DNA of 64,000 nucleotides from NCBI GenBank assembly GCA_035250485.1, contig DATFFB010000214.1:1-64000 (forward strand). The letters are read 5' to 3'. The notes under the pieces were generated by a model. It ran no database searches. It was not told where the DNA came from and was given only the letters and a program-made list of their open reading frames with translations. This document shows positions 49,380-57,595 of the stretch, piece after piece. The first letter of the stretch is position 1. Each line of letters opens with the position of its first letter. The translations under genes were made by a program, and so were the position numbers. The DNA comes from JACCTH01 sp035250485. GTDB lineage: Bacteria; Actinomycetota; Acidimicrobiia; Spongiisociales; ZC4RG35.

Positions 49380-50246
49380 GTGGCCAACGAAGAGACCACC
49401 GCCGACGCCGAGCGCGTCTCCAAGATCACAGCCCCGATGATCCGCGCCCGCAAGGGCGGGCCTCCCATCACGATGGTCACTGCCTACGACTACTCGTCGG
49501 CTCGCATCGCCGACGAAGGCGGGATGGACATGATCCTGGTGGGTGATTCCGTTGCCAACGTCGTCCACGGACATCCCACCACCATCTCGATCGATCTCGA
49601 CACGATGGTGCTCCACACTGCCGCCGTGGCCCGCGCTAAGCCCCGCGCTCTCGTGATTGGCGACATGCCTTGGTTGACGTACCACCTCTCCGAGGAGACG
49701 ACCATCAAGAATGCCGGTCGCCTGATACGCGACGGGGGTGCCGAGGCCGTCAAATTGGAAGGGGGCCGCAAGCGATTGCCGATGATCAAAGCGCTGGTCG
49801 AGACGGAAATCCCGGTCATGGGCCATATCGGCCTCACGCCGCAATCGGTCCATGCCATGGGTGGTTATCGAGTGCAGGGGAAGATGGTCGAGGATGCCCG
49901 CGACCTGATCAAGGACGGTCAAGCCCTCGACCAAGCGGGAATCTTCGCTCTCGTACTGGAGGGGATACCGAGCGCCCTGGCCGACATCATCACGAAGGAG
50001 ATCTCTGCTCCCACGATCGGAATCGGCGCCGGTCCGGGGACTGACGGGCAGGTGCTCGTCTTCCACGACGTCCTGGGCCTCTCGTATGGTCGCAGTCCCA
50101 AGTTCGTCCGTCGGTTTGCCGACCTCCACGAGGCAGCCGTGGCCGGAATCGACTCCTTCCGGCGGGCAGTGGAGAACGGAAGCTTCCCGAACGAGGAAGA
50201 GAGCTACCACCTTTCCGACGAAGTTGCCCAAGCCTTGCGGGACTAA
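49380..50246 (+). CDS. panB: 3-methyl-2-oxobutanoate hydroxymethyltransferase
   Basis: Ketopantoate hydroxymethyltransferase, first committed step of pantothenate/CoA synthesis; 288 residues. Motifs VTAYDYSSARIADEGGMDMILVGDS, VKLEGGRKR, GHIGLTPQSVHAMGG and IGIGAGPGTDGQVLVFHD are diagnostic. GTG start with GAGGAGCG ribosome site. No panC or panD is adjacent. Confidence 0.96.
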   Translation: MANEETTADAERVSKITAPMIRARKGGPPITMVTAYDYSSARIADEGGMDMILVGDSVANVVHGHPTTISIDLDTMVLHTAAVARAKPRALVIGDMPWLTYHLSEETTIKNAGRLIRDGGAEAVKLEGGRKRLPMIKALVETEIPVMGHIGLTPQSVHAMGGYRVQGKMVEDARDLIKDGQALDQAGIFALVLEGIPSALADIITKEISAPTIGIGAGPGTDGQVLVFHDVLGLSYGRSPKFVRRFADLHEAAVAGIDSFRRAVENGSFPNEEESYHLSDEVAQALRD

Positions 50247-50302
50247 ATGCGAACCCTGGGTTGCTGTTCCGAGAAAACCCCCGATGGCGGCCCACAGAAT
50301 CA

Positions 50303-50806
50303 ATGAAAGCCCGGCTTTTGGTGCTGATGGTCTCGATGTCGTGCTCGTCGGCGACTCCGTTTGTGTCAGTCGCCTCTACGACGACGGCGAGTTCGGTCGT
50401 TCCCACGACCACCACCGCTCCCGCCTTCGACGCTGGAGATCTCACCTCCTTTGAACCTCACACCATCGCCTTGGGTACGACAGAATTGATCGTCGCCCTT
50501 GCCGACGAGGAGTCTGAGCGCCAGCAGGGTCTGGCGGGGGTCACAGATCTCGGTGGCTTCGAGGGGATGCTGTTCGCTTGGGATGATGAAGTGACGACCG
50601 GTTTCTGGATGAAAGACACTCCGATCGCCCTCGATCTCATTTTCTTCGATTCTGAAGGTGCCATCGTCGAGCAAACCTCGCTCGAGCCGTGCCTCGCCGA
50701 GCCCTGTCCGGTTTTCGTCGCCGATGGGCTTTTTCGTTGGGTGCTCGAGGCCCCGGCCGGAAGCATCCAGGCCACGGGTAAACTGTCGTTTCCAGAAGCA
50801 GATTGA
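50303..50806 (+). CDS. DUF192 lipoprotein
   Basis: 167 residues. The N terminus is a lipoprotein signal (LLVLMVSMSC; Cys at 14) followed by a Ser/Thr-rich linker. The DUF192 domain spans about 55-165 with the signature LAGVTDLGGFEGMLFAW and FWMKDTPIALDLIFFDSEG. DUF192 proteins are small secreted beta-barrels of unknown function. A shorter in-frame start would lose the signal. Confidence 0.83.
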   Translation: MKARLLVLMVSMSCSSATPFVSVASTTTASSVVPTTTTAPAFDAGDLTSFEPHTIALGTTELIVALADEESERQQGLAGVTDLGGFEGMLFAWDDEVTTGFWMKDTPIALDLIFFDSEGAIVEQTSLEPCLAEPCPVFVADGLFRWVLEAPAGSIQATGKLSFPEAD

Positions 50807-50822
50807 CTGCTTCACACACCCT

Positions 50823-50854
50823 GCTCCGCAACTCCCCGATGGGTAGAGCGGAGC
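50823..50854 (+). promoter_or_regulatory. Structured leader before rpsF
   Basis: A perfect 7 bp stem GCTCCGC/GCGGAGC encloses an inner CCC-GAT-GGG hairpin, then CCG-containing bases lead to the rpsF ribosome site. Many bacteria have an S6:S18-binding leader in this position, and CCG is its key contact; whether this one is such a leader is not proven. It could also end the DUF192 transcript. Confidence 0.4.
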
Positions 50855-50893
50855 CTTCCGCGCCGAGAGGCCGGATGTCCACAGGAGGAAAAT

Positions 50894-51190
50894 ATGCGCA
50901 CCTACGAGGTGATGACTATCCATCGCCCCGATCTGGGTGAGGACGATGTCGAGAGCCGGGTGGACGGCATCGCAGCGTTCCTCACCGAGCGGGGGGCCAC
51001 CGTCAGTGGCAGAGACCTCTGGGGCAAACGCCGGTTTGCCTACGAGATCGACCATCTTCACGACGGCTACTACTCGGTTCTGACTTTTCAGGCGGAGCCG
51101 CCGGCGATCAACGATCTCCATCGGATGCTTACGCTCCAAGACGAGGTGATCAGGCACAAGATCATTCAGCCGGCCGGGGTCAAGCAGTGA
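50894..51190 (+). CDS. rpsF: Small ribosomal subunit protein bS6
   Basis: 98-residue bS6, which binds 16S rRNA with S18. Start MRTYEVMTIHRPDL and the central GRDLWGKRRFAYEI and DGYYSVLTF are typical. Ribosome site AGGAGGAAAAT is excellent. First gene of the conserved rpsF-ssb-rpsR-rplI-dnaB cluster. Confidence 0.97.
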   Translation: MRTYEVMTIHRPDLGEDDVESRVDGIAAFLTERGATVSGRDLWGKRRFAYEIDHLHDGYYSVLTFQAEPPAINDLHRMLTLQDEVIRHKIIQPAGVKQ

Positions 51191-51254
51191 ACGGGGGCCT
51201 TGATTTGTCCCTCCAGACCTCCATAGTCACGTTATCGATCCAAGGAGGAATTCC

Positions 51255-51701
51255 ATGTCGCTGAACAATGTTGTGCTCGTAGGAAACCTGGTCGAGGACC
51301 CCGAGATGCGGTTCACGCCCTCGGGAGTGCCGATGGTCAAGATCCGCCTGGCGGTGAATCGTCGCTGGCGAGACCAAAACAACGAATGGCAGGAGGAGAC
51401 CAGCTTCTTTGGGGGCACCATCTGGCGCGAGCACGCCGAAAACGTCTCTGAGTCGCTCCAGAAGGGCACCCGGGTGATCGTCACCGGTCGTCTCGAGCAG
51501 CGGTCGTGGGAGACGGAGCAGGGCGAGAAGCGCTCAGTGGTCGAGCTGCAGATCGAGGAGATCGGTCCCAGCCTGCGGTGGGCCACCGCCACCGTCAACA
51601 AAACCGCTCGTTCCGGCGGAGAATTCGCCCCGCAAACGAGCGCGGTACCACCAGGACCCGTTGCCCGTGACGACTACGGCCCCGACGAGGCTCCGTTCTA
51701 G
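51255..51701 (+). CDS. ssb: Single-stranded DNA-binding protein
   Basis: 148-residue SSB with one OB fold (MSLNNVVLVGNLVEDPEMRF, FFGGTIWREHAENVSESLQKGTRV, GRLEQRSWE) and a short acidic C-terminal tip, DDYGPDEAPF, which recruits partners such as DnaG, RecO or polymerase subunits. Strong ribosome site (AAGGAGG). The linker is short. Confidence 0.96.
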   Translation: MSLNNVVLVGNLVEDPEMRFTPSGVPMVKIRLAVNRRWRDQNNEWQEETSFFGGTIWREHAENVSESLQKGTRVIVTGRLEQRSWETEQGEKRSVVELQIEEIGPSLRWATATVNKTARSGGEFAPQTSAVPPGPVARDDYGPDEAPF

Positions 51702-51715
51702 AAAGGAATCACGTA

Positions 51716-51988
51716 ATGGCTCGCGCCACCAACCTCGATCGCAAACAAAAAAAGCGCCGACCGGAGGGTCAGTTCCGGCGGATGAAAAAGAAGATCTGCT
51801 ACTTCTGCCAGGAGAAGGTCGACTACGTCGACTGGAAGGACGTATCGCTCTTGCGCAAGTACCTGTCAGACCGGGCCAAGATCCGCTCCCGTCGGGTCAA
51901 CGGCAATTGCCCTCGCCACCAACGAGAGGTTGCCGTCGCCATCAAGAACGCCCGGGAGATGGCTCTGCTCGGATACATGGGTCGCTGA
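51716..51988 (+). CDS. rpsR: Small ribosomal subunit protein bS18
   Basis: 90-residue bS18. The central ICYFCQEKVDYVDWKDVSLLRKYLSDRAKI and NCPRHQREVAVAIKNAREMALLGY are family-typical. Cys pairs in CYFC and CPRH suggest the zinc-binding C+ form rather than the zinc-free paralogue. Overlaps rplI by one base (TGATG). Confidence 0.97.
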   Translation: MARATNLDRKQKKRRPEGQFRRMKKKICYFCQEKVDYVDWKDVSLLRKYLSDRAKIRSRRVNGNCPRHQREVAVAIKNAREMALLGYMGR

Positions 51989-52434
51989 TGAAGCTGGTGC
52001 TCAACGCGGATGTCAGCCCCCTGGGCCAGCGAGGCGACGTCGTCGAGGTGTCCGACGGTTATGCCCGCAATTACCTCCTGCCAAACAAGCTCGCCAGCAA
52101 AGCCACCCCGGCTTCGATTGCCGCCGCCGAGCAGTCGGCGGCCACCCGGGGAGCCGCCGAGCGGAAGCTGCGCCAGGATGCAGAGGATCTTGCTTCGCAG
52201 CTAGGCGGCACCAGAGTGGTGCTGGCTGCGCAGGCAGGTGACGAAGGCCGTCTCTATGGATCGGTGGGAGTCGCCGATGTCGTCGAGGGGATTCGCAAAT
52301 TCACTGGCGTCCAGGTTGATCGGAAGCACGTCGAACTCGCCGAGCCGATCAAAGCCATCGGACTTCACGAGATCACCGTCCGCTTTCATCCCGAGGTGGC
52401 TGTACCGGTGACCATCGACGTCATTCCGGCCTGA
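51988..52434 (+). CDS. rplI: Large ribosomal subunit protein bL9
   Basis: 148-residue bL9 with the N-terminal RNA-binding domain (LGQRGDVVEVSDGYARNYLLPNKLA), a central helix and the C-terminal domain ending VPVTIDVIPA. ATG overlaps the rpsR stop. Confidence 0.97.
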   Translation: MKLVLNADVSPLGQRGDVVEVSDGYARNYLLPNKLASKATPASIAAAEQSAATRGAAERKLRQDAEDLASQLGGTRVVLAAQAGDEGRLYGSVGVADVVEGIRKFTGVQVDRKHVELAEPIKAIGLHEITVRFHPEVAVPVTIDVIPA

Positions 52435-52537
52435 ATCGGTGGATATCTCCGTGGAAAGGTATGTGGATTTGCGAGAGCGGTAAATCTCGCTCTTGAAGTA
52501 GCGATTTCTGTCACAGCCGCCTGCCAGATTGCGGGCA

Positions 52538-53881
52538 ATGACAACGCTCACAGAGCGCCCGCGGATCGCAACTCGGGTTCCTCCCCACTCGCGCGAGGCC
52601 GAGGTGTCGGTCCTCGGTGGGATTCTTCTTTCATCCGAAGCGGCGCACGACGTCATGGACGTGCTCGTCCCTGAGGACTTCTACGTCCCCGCCCATCAAT
52701 CGATTTTCGAGGCGATTCTCGCCCTTTACAACAGCAACGAGCCGCTTGACGCGGTGACCGTTTCTGAGGAATTGCGACGACGCGACTATCTCGAGAAGAT
52801 CGGGGGCATCGGCTACCTCACCGGCCTCATTGACATGGTGCCGGGAGTATCCAACATCGGCTACTACGCCGCGATCGTCGAAGAGCACGGATTGCGGCGG
52901 TCATTGATCAAGGCCGGCTCGGTGGTATCCGAGCTCGCCTTTCACACCGAAGAAGAGATCGCCACCGTGCTCGATCGAGCCGAGCAGCACGTCTTCTCGG
53001 TGGCGGAGAAGCGTGCAGCCAAAGGCATGGTTTTCATTGGCCCGCTCTTTGGTGAGGTGTTGGGAAAAGTCTCCGAGCTCGACGGCTCCGATCCCGTCAC
53101 TGGGCTGGCAACCGGATTCCGCGATCTCGACAAACTGGTGGGAGGCTTGCATTCGGCCAATTTCGTGGTCGTCGCCGCCCGTCCCAGCATGGGCAAGAGC
53201 ACCCTGGCGCTGAATATGGCCAGCAATGTCGCCATGAAGGGAAAGACCGTAGCGATTTTCAGCTTGGAAATGTCCAAGGAGGAGATCGTGCAGCGAATGC
53301 TGTGCTCGGTCGGTGGTGTCGATTCCCGCCAGCTCCGTACCGGCGCCCTCGACGATCGTGGGTGGGAACGGGTTACCAACGCCGCCAACAAGATGTTCCG
53401 CGCCCCGATCTTCGTCGACGACTCTTCCATCGTGAACGTCACCGACATCCGCGCCAAATGCCGCCGGGTCGAAAGGTCGCACAATCTCGATCTGGTGGTC
53501 GTGGACTACCTGCAGCTGATGCAGGGGAACTCCCGCGAGAACCGCCAGCAGGAGATCGCGGAGATCTCCCGGGGTTTGAAGAACCTGGCCATCGAACTCG
53601 CGGTCCCCATCATCGGTGTATCACAGCTCAACCGTTCGTCCGAGCAGAGGGAGGAGAAACGACCCCGCCTCTCCGACCTCAGGGAGTCGGGAGCGCTCGA
53701 ACAGGACGCCGACATCGTCATGTTCATCTACCGCGACGAGTACTACCGCAAGGACACCGATCAGAAGGGTGTGGCCGAGGTGCACGTGGCGAAACATCGC
53801 TCGGGGGAGACGGGCACCGTGAAGATGACCTTCCAGGCCAACTACACCCGGTTTACCGACATCGGTCGCGACCTCGGCTAG
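52538..53881 (+). CDS. dnaB: Replicative DNA helicase
   Basis: Hexameric DnaB, 447 residues, 5'-3' helicase at the fork. The N-terminal domain starts RVPPHSREAEVSVLGGILLS; the RecA-like domain has Walker A RPSMGKSTLALNMA, Walker B LDLVVVDYLQLM and the DNA-binding loop GVSQLNRSSEQREEKRP then LRESGALEQDADIVMFIYRDEYY. No intein interrupts it. It follows rplI after 103 bp and is presumably loaded by DciA. Confidence 0.97.
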   Translation: MTTLTERPRIATRVPPHSREAEVSVLGGILLSSEAAHDVMDVLVPEDFYVPAHQSIFEAILALYNSNEPLDAVTVSEELRRRDYLEKIGGIGYLTGLIDMVPGVSNIGYYAAIVEEHGLRRSLIKAGSVVSELAFHTEEEIATVLDRAEQHVFSVAEKRAAKGMVFIGPLFGEVLGKVSELDGSDPVTGLATGFRDLDKLVGGLHSANFVVVAARPSMGKSTLALNMASNVAMKGKTVAIFSLEMSKEEIVQRMLCSVGGVDSRQLRTGALDDRGWERVTNAANKMFRAPIFVDDSSIVNVTDIRAKCRRVERSHNLDLVVVDYLQLMQGNSRENRQQEIAEISRGLKNLAIELAVPIIGVSQLNRSSEQREEKRPRLSDLRESGALEQDADIVMFIYRDEYYRKDTDQKGVAEVHVAKHRSGETGTVKMTFQANYTRFTDIGRDLG

Positions 53882-53894
53882 TGCCTCTATATGT

Positions 53895-53931
53895 GAAAAG
53901 CGGCCCCGTCGGTGTGGCGGAACCGCTTTTC
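53895..53931 (+). terminator. Hairpin after dnaB
   Basis: GAAAAGCGG and CCGCTTTTC form a perfect 9 bp stem 14 bases after the dnaB stop, with the T-run in the 3' arm. It likely ends the rpsF-dnaB transcript. The remaining 190 bases before the hydrolase gene hold no recognisable gene. Confidence 0.6.
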
Positions 53932-54123
53932 GGTCCCTGGCTCCGTCCGATGGAGGATTGGAAGATTCTCTTGGAGGGGGAGAGTCTCGGTCTTCGCCAG
54001 GAGATTCAGTTGTCTGTCTGTTATCGGCGAGGGGCGCAGTAGATAGAGAATCAGAACTTCTCGACACCTAAGAACTAGTCCGCTTGCGTCTGATGGTGAG
54101 CAGACGCTGGTTAAGTTCGGTCC

Positions 54124-54927
54124 ATGACCTGGCGCGAGCTTGCCGACGGAGTCTTCGTCCGTCGATACGACCATCCCTTCGATCACAACGTCGGACTGGT
54201 CCTCGGGGCCGAGCAGGCCTTGGTGATCGACTCCCGCACGAATCCCCGTGAAGCCGACGAGTTGCTAGCCGAATTGGGCTCGGTGACAAAGCAGCCGATC
54301 GGATGGCTTTTCAACACCCATCATCATTGGGATCACACCTTTGGCAATCAACGCTTTACCGAGTCTCGTATTTGGGGCCATCGTCGATGTGCCGAGACCC
54401 TGCTCGAATCAGGAGAAGCCACCAAGAAGGAGATCAGCGAGGCCTACCCCGACGAGAAGTCTTATCGAGAAGTGGTCATCACTCCGCCCACGGAGCTCTT
54501 CGAGGAGAGCGCCACCATCGATCTTGGAAACCGCGCGGTCGAGCTCGTCTACTACGGACGTGGGCACACCGACAACGACGCCGTCCTCCATGTCGGGGAG
54601 GTGACCTTTGCCGGCGATTTGGTGGAAGAAGGAAGTCCCCCCTCGTTCGGGGACTCATTTCCGATCGCCTGGGTGGATACGGTCGGGCGCCTCGCTGAGG
54701 CTGCGAGCGAACTGATCGTCCCCGGCCACGGCGCTCCCGTCGATTCCGAGCACCTGGTGGTGGCGCGCTTCGACCTGGCCTGGGTCGGCCGAGCGGCCAA
54801 GGCGGGGAAGGAGGCGGGACTCCGAGTCGAGGAAATCGATCTGGGCGACTCCCCCTATCCCGAGGAGCCGGCGCGGGAGGCGCTGGCGCGCGCCTACTCC
54901 GAATTGGACTCGAAGTTCTCCCAGTAG
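54124..54927 (+). CDS. Metallo-beta-lactamase-fold hydrolase
   Basis: 267-residue MBL-fold hydrolase. Zinc motif THHHWDHTFGN (HxHxDH), then YYGRGHTDNDAVLHV and the later His in IVPGHGAPVD are present, as in quorum-quenching and glyoxalase-II-like enzymes. Substrate is unknown. A perfect hairpin (GCGTCTG/CAGACGC) and TTAAGT lie just upstream, and no ribosome site is seen, so it may be leaderless. Its last 34 bases overlap the end of dcd on the other strand. Confidence 0.85.
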   Translation: MTWRELADGVFVRRYDHPFDHNVGLVLGAEQALVIDSRTNPREADELLAELGSVTKQPIGWLFNTHHHWDHTFGNQRFTESRIWGHRRCAETLLESGEATKKEISEAYPDEKSYREVVITPPTELFEESATIDLGNRAVELVYYGRGHTDNDAVLHVGEVTFAGDLVEEGSPPSFGDSFPIAWVDTVGRLAEAASELIVPGHGAPVDSEHLVVARFDLAWVGRAAKAGKEAGLRVEEIDLGDSPYPEEPAREALARAYSELDSKFSQ

Positions 54928-55469
54928 CGCGACGGCGTCGGCCCTACCTGTTCGAGGTATTTCGACTGCAGTCCGGCGCTCCCATACGGGGAGCGCGCGG
55001 CTGTCGAGAGTCGAAAAAAGCTGATCTGCCCGATTTTCATTCCTGAATAGAGGGTTATCGGGAGGTTGGCCACATTCGACAACTCCAGCGTCAGGTAACC
55101 CCGATAACCGGCATCGACGAAGCCGGCTGTGCTGTGAATCAAGAGTCCGAGACGCCCTAGAGAGCTCTTGCCCTCGAGTCTCCCGACGAGGTCGTTGGGG
55201 AGTTGCACCCGCTCGATCGTGGTGCCGAGTACGAACTCGCCCGGATGGAGAATGAAGGGTTCGTCGCCTTTCGTGGCCACCAGTTCGGTGAGGTCTTCCA
55301 TCGGCTGGCGAACATCGATGTACGGATAACGACTGTTGTTGAACACTCGAAACTGATTTCCCACCCTCAGATCGACCGATGAGGGTTGGATGGCGTTAGG
55401 ACCGAGTGGCTCGATTATCAGCCGGCCCGAAGCGAGTTCTTTCTCCAGATCGATGTCGGAAAGAATCAT
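54894..55469 (-). CDS. dcd: dCTP deaminase (probably bifunctional dUTP-forming)
   Basis: 191-residue trimeric enzyme that deaminates dCTP; the actinobacterial form also hydrolyses dUTP, so yields dUMP directly. Core motif GRLEGKSSLGRLGLLIHSTAGFVDAGYRGYLTLE (described by its RLEGKSSLGRLG and DAGYRG parts) includes catalytic Glu and the substrate-binding Ser/Arg. The ATG lies only two bases after the 3' end of tRNA-Gly, with no ribosome site between, so its message must arise from or overlap the tRNA transcript. Confidence 0.94.
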   Translation of the reverse strand: MILSDIDLEKELASGRLIIEPLGPNAIQPSSVDLRVGNQFRVFNNSRYPYIDVRQPMEDLTELVATKGDEPFILHPGEFVLGTTIERVQLPNDLVGRLEGKSSLGRLGLLIHSTAGFVDAGYRGYLTLELSNVANLPITLYSGMKIGQISFFRLSTAARSPYGSAGLQSKYLEQVGPTPSRYWENFESNSE

Positions 55470-55471
55470 TG

Positions 55472-55542
55472 AGCGGATGAGGGGAATCGAACCCCCACTT
55501 CAGGCTTGGGAAGCCCGTGTTCTGCCGTTGAACTACATCCGC
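55472..55542 (-). tRNA. tRNA-Gly (anticodon CCC)
   Basis: A 71-base cloverleaf on the minus strand: acceptor GCGGATG/CATCCGC, D arm GTTC-AACGGC-AGAAC, anticodon arm CGGGC-TTCCCAA-GCCTG with anticodon CCC, and T arm GGGGTTCGATTCCCC. The CCA end is not encoded. It reads GGG codons. The dcd gene follows it after two bases; the preceding inverted repeat may end the upstream transcript. Confidence 0.93.
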
Positions 55543-55566
55543 GGGGGCCAGGAGGTTACCAATCCA

Positions 55567-55614
55567 TTCTTGCGTAGAAATGGGCACATTTATGCGGCCA
55601 TTTCTACGCAAGAA
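55567..55614. repeat. Inverted repeat across a stop codon, copy 2
   Basis: Perfect 17 bp arms TTCTTGCGTAGAAATGG and CCATTTCTACGCAAGAA around a 14-base loop. It shares the 17 bp right half with copy 1 at 38.79 kb. On the minus strand its first arm contains the end and TAG stop of the 74-residue membrane protein (CTT GCG TAG), exactly as copy 1 contains the argH end. It lies between that gene and tRNA-Gly. Confidence 0.8.
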
Positions 55615-55828
55615 GCGAGCTCACCCCCCAAATCGTCATCAGGAGGCCCACGACGAGGAGAAATCGCACCCGGCCGGGCCGATAGGAGCCGGACACCCCG
55701 GCCGGAGTCTCGCCGGCTCGATGCTTGCGCCACGCCAGGAGGTTGCCCACGATCAAGGCCAGACCCAACCCGGTGACCATCTCGGCCACCAGGCTGTCGA
55801 GTCCGAGAATGTCTCTCACCGTTCGCAA
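55604..55828 (-). CDS. Small two-helix membrane protein (74 aa)
   Basis: A short membrane protein with helices at about 11-32 (LVAEMVTGLGLALIVGNLLAW) and 53-73 (VRFLLVVGLLMTIWGVSSLLA) and a basic loop between. No family recognised. Divergent from phzF (31 bp between starts). Its stop codon is within the inverted repeat. Confidence 0.65.
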   Translation of the reverse strand: MRTVRDILGLDSLVAEMVTGLGLALIVGNLLAWRKHRAGETPAGVSGSYRPGRVRFLLVVGLLMTIWGVSSLLA

Positions 55829-55859
55829 TTGAACCGCAACGGCCTGGTAAAACCAACCC

Positions 55860-56639
55860 GTGCCCCGTCACTGCTACGTCCTCCGGGTATTCACCCGCCA
55901 AGGCGAGGGGGGCAATTCCCTGGGCGTGGTGACCGACGTCCTCGGACTTGACGACGACAAGATGCAGCGCATCGCTACGGAACTCGGATTCTCGGAGACG
56001 ATCTTTCTCCGCTGGTTCGACGAGCCCCGGCCTCACGCCCGGATCTTCACCCCCACCAGCGAGCTTCCCTTTGCAGGACACCCGCTGGTCGGGGCTGCCT
56101 GGCTCTTGCTGAATCTCGGACCTCAAGATCCGGGGGCGATCGAGTGCTCCGTCGGCACGGTTGACATCTCGGCGAGCGGCGACACCACCTGGATCAGGGC
56201 CGCAGGCGGTCAACCGGTGAGCGAGGTGGAGGCCCGGCTCGGTGCCTGGGTGAATCCGAAGGAGACGGTGGTGGTGGAGATGCCACTCCGCTATTTGCTG
56301 GTCGAAGTGGAAACTCCCGCCGAGGTGAGCGCGGCTTCAGTCCCGAGTGACGTCGCCGGTTTCGACTCCATCTACCTATGGGCTTGGTCGGGCCCAGACA
56401 GAGTGAGGGCTCGGTTCTTCATCCCCGATGCCGGTATCCCCGAAGATCCCGCCACAGGGAGTGCGGCGGTGGCACTCGCTTCCTACCTACGCAGCCAGGG
56501 CAGAGCCGAGGGCGAACTCGTCATCGAGCAGGGCGCCGAGATGGGCCACCCCTCGATGATCCAACTGCGCTGGGATCCCTCCCACACCCATCTCGGTGGC
56601 GAGGTGCAAAAGGACGAGGTTCGGTTTCTCAGCATTTGA
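55860..56639 (+). CDS. PhzF-family isomerase/epimerase-like protein
   Basis: 259 residues of the diaminopimelate-epimerase-like fold. Motifs are GEGGNSLGVV, FTPTSELPFAGHPLVGAAWLL and EDPATGSAAVALASYL with the conserved Asp-Pro-Ala-Thr-Gly-Ser. Most PhzF relatives outside phenazine clusters have unknown substrates; no phenazine gene is near. GTG start. Its stop overlaps the TTG of the homoserine kinase gene. Confidence 0.85.
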   Translation: MPRHCYVLRVFTRQGEGGNSLGVVTDVLGLDDDKMQRIATELGFSETIFLRWFDEPRPHARIFTPTSELPFAGHPLVGAAWLLLNLGPQDPGAIECSVGTVDISASGDTTWIRAAGGQPVSEVEARLGAWVNPKETVVVEMPLRYLLVEVETPAEVSAASVPSDVAGFDSIYLWAWSGPDRVRARFFIPDAGIPEDPATGSAAVALASYLRSQGRAEGELVIEQGAEMGHPSMIQLRWDPSHTHLGGEVQKDEVRFLSI

Positions 56640-57511
56640 CTGCCTCCTCGCCATACCCTCCGCAGGTGGCAGATGCCTCCGCTCCCGCCTCCTCGGCCAA
56701 CCTGGGGCCGGGCTTCGACGTGCTGGCACTTGCGCTCGAGCTGCGGTGTCGGGTGCGAGCGGTACCGGCCCCGGAGTGGGCAATCGAACATGTCGGAGAG
56801 GAGCGGCCGGAAGGCTCAGCAGACGCAGTCTTGGTGGCGGCGCAGCGCGCGGTCGGCATCGAACACCCCTTGCGATTGACCGTCGACAACCAGATACCGA
56901 TCGGCAAGGGGCTCGGATCGTCGGCTGCCGCCGCAACCGCCGGCGCAGTCGCCGCGTGGCGGGCGCTCGGAGAGGAACCGGAAGATCGCCAAGTCTTCGA
57001 TCTAGTCGCGGCGATGGAGGACCACCCCGATAACGCCGCCGCCTCTGTCTATGGCGGCCTGGTGCTGTGTGCCCACGACGGGTCGGTGCTGCGCCTTCCG
57101 TTGCACCCGGGGCTAATACCGCTGGTGGCGGTTCCCGACTCCACGCTCGCCACCAATGAAGCCCGGGCGGCGCTGCCCGATCGTCTGGAACGAGCGACGG
57201 TGGTTCGTTCACTCAGCCGGCTGGCGGCTCTGGTGGCCGGGTTGATGAGCGGGGACGAGCATTTGTTGGCTGCTGCGGCCGGCGACGAGATGCACGAAAC
57301 CCCCCGCAACTCGCTTCGACCTGAGGCCGGAGAGGCGGTGGCCGCAGCCCGTGCTGCAGGCGCAGCTCATGCTTCCTGGTCCGGTTCGGGGCCGGCGGTG
57401 GTAGCGTTGGTTGATCCAGCAAACGTTGTAAGAGTGGCGCGGGCCCTCGAATCAGCCATCGCCGGTGGCAGGGTGCTGGAGTTGAAAGTGGCCGCTACTG
57501 GCTACGAGTAA
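56636..57511 (+). CDS. thrB: Homoserine kinase
   Basis: GHMP kinase that phosphorylates homoserine for threonine synthesis. Motif 1 is PASSANLGPGFDVLALAL, motif 2 the ATP loop PIGKGLGSSAAAATAG, motif 3 ASWSGSGPAVVAL near the C terminus. TTG at 56636 (291 residues) makes a TTGA overlap with phzF and leaves room for the first beta strand; GTG at 56666 (281 residues) is the other choice. No thrC or hom gene is adjacent, which is unusual for thrB. Confidence 0.9.
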   Translation: MTASSPYPPQVADASAPASSANLGPGFDVLALALELRCRVRAVPAPEWAIEHVGEERPEGSADAVLVAAQRAVGIEHPLRLTVDNQIPIGKGLGSSAAAATAGAVAAWRALGEEPEDRQVFDLVAAMEDHPDNAAASVYGGLVLCAHDGSVLRLPLHPGLIPLVAVPDSTLATNEARAALPDRLERATVVRSLSRLAALVAGLMSGDEHLLAAAAGDEMHETPRNSLRPEAGEAVAAARAAGAAHASWSGSGPAVVALVDPANVVRVARALESAIAGGRVLELKVAATGYE

Positions 57512-57595
57512 TAACCCAGATGCCTGTTGGTTTTGACCGACTGAGCCTGGGGCGGCCAAGCTAGTTCCGTACTAATCAATCACGTTTGAGGATCC

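Noticed and set aside
52471..52490. Hairpin GCGAGA/TCTCGC between rplI and dnaB as a terminator
   Set aside because: The stem is six pairs with no T-run, and dnaB is normally cotranscribed with rplI.
52538..53881. Intein in dnaB
   Set aside because: The length (447) and continuity through Walker A and the DNA loop show no insertion, although actinobacterial dnaB genes often have inteins.
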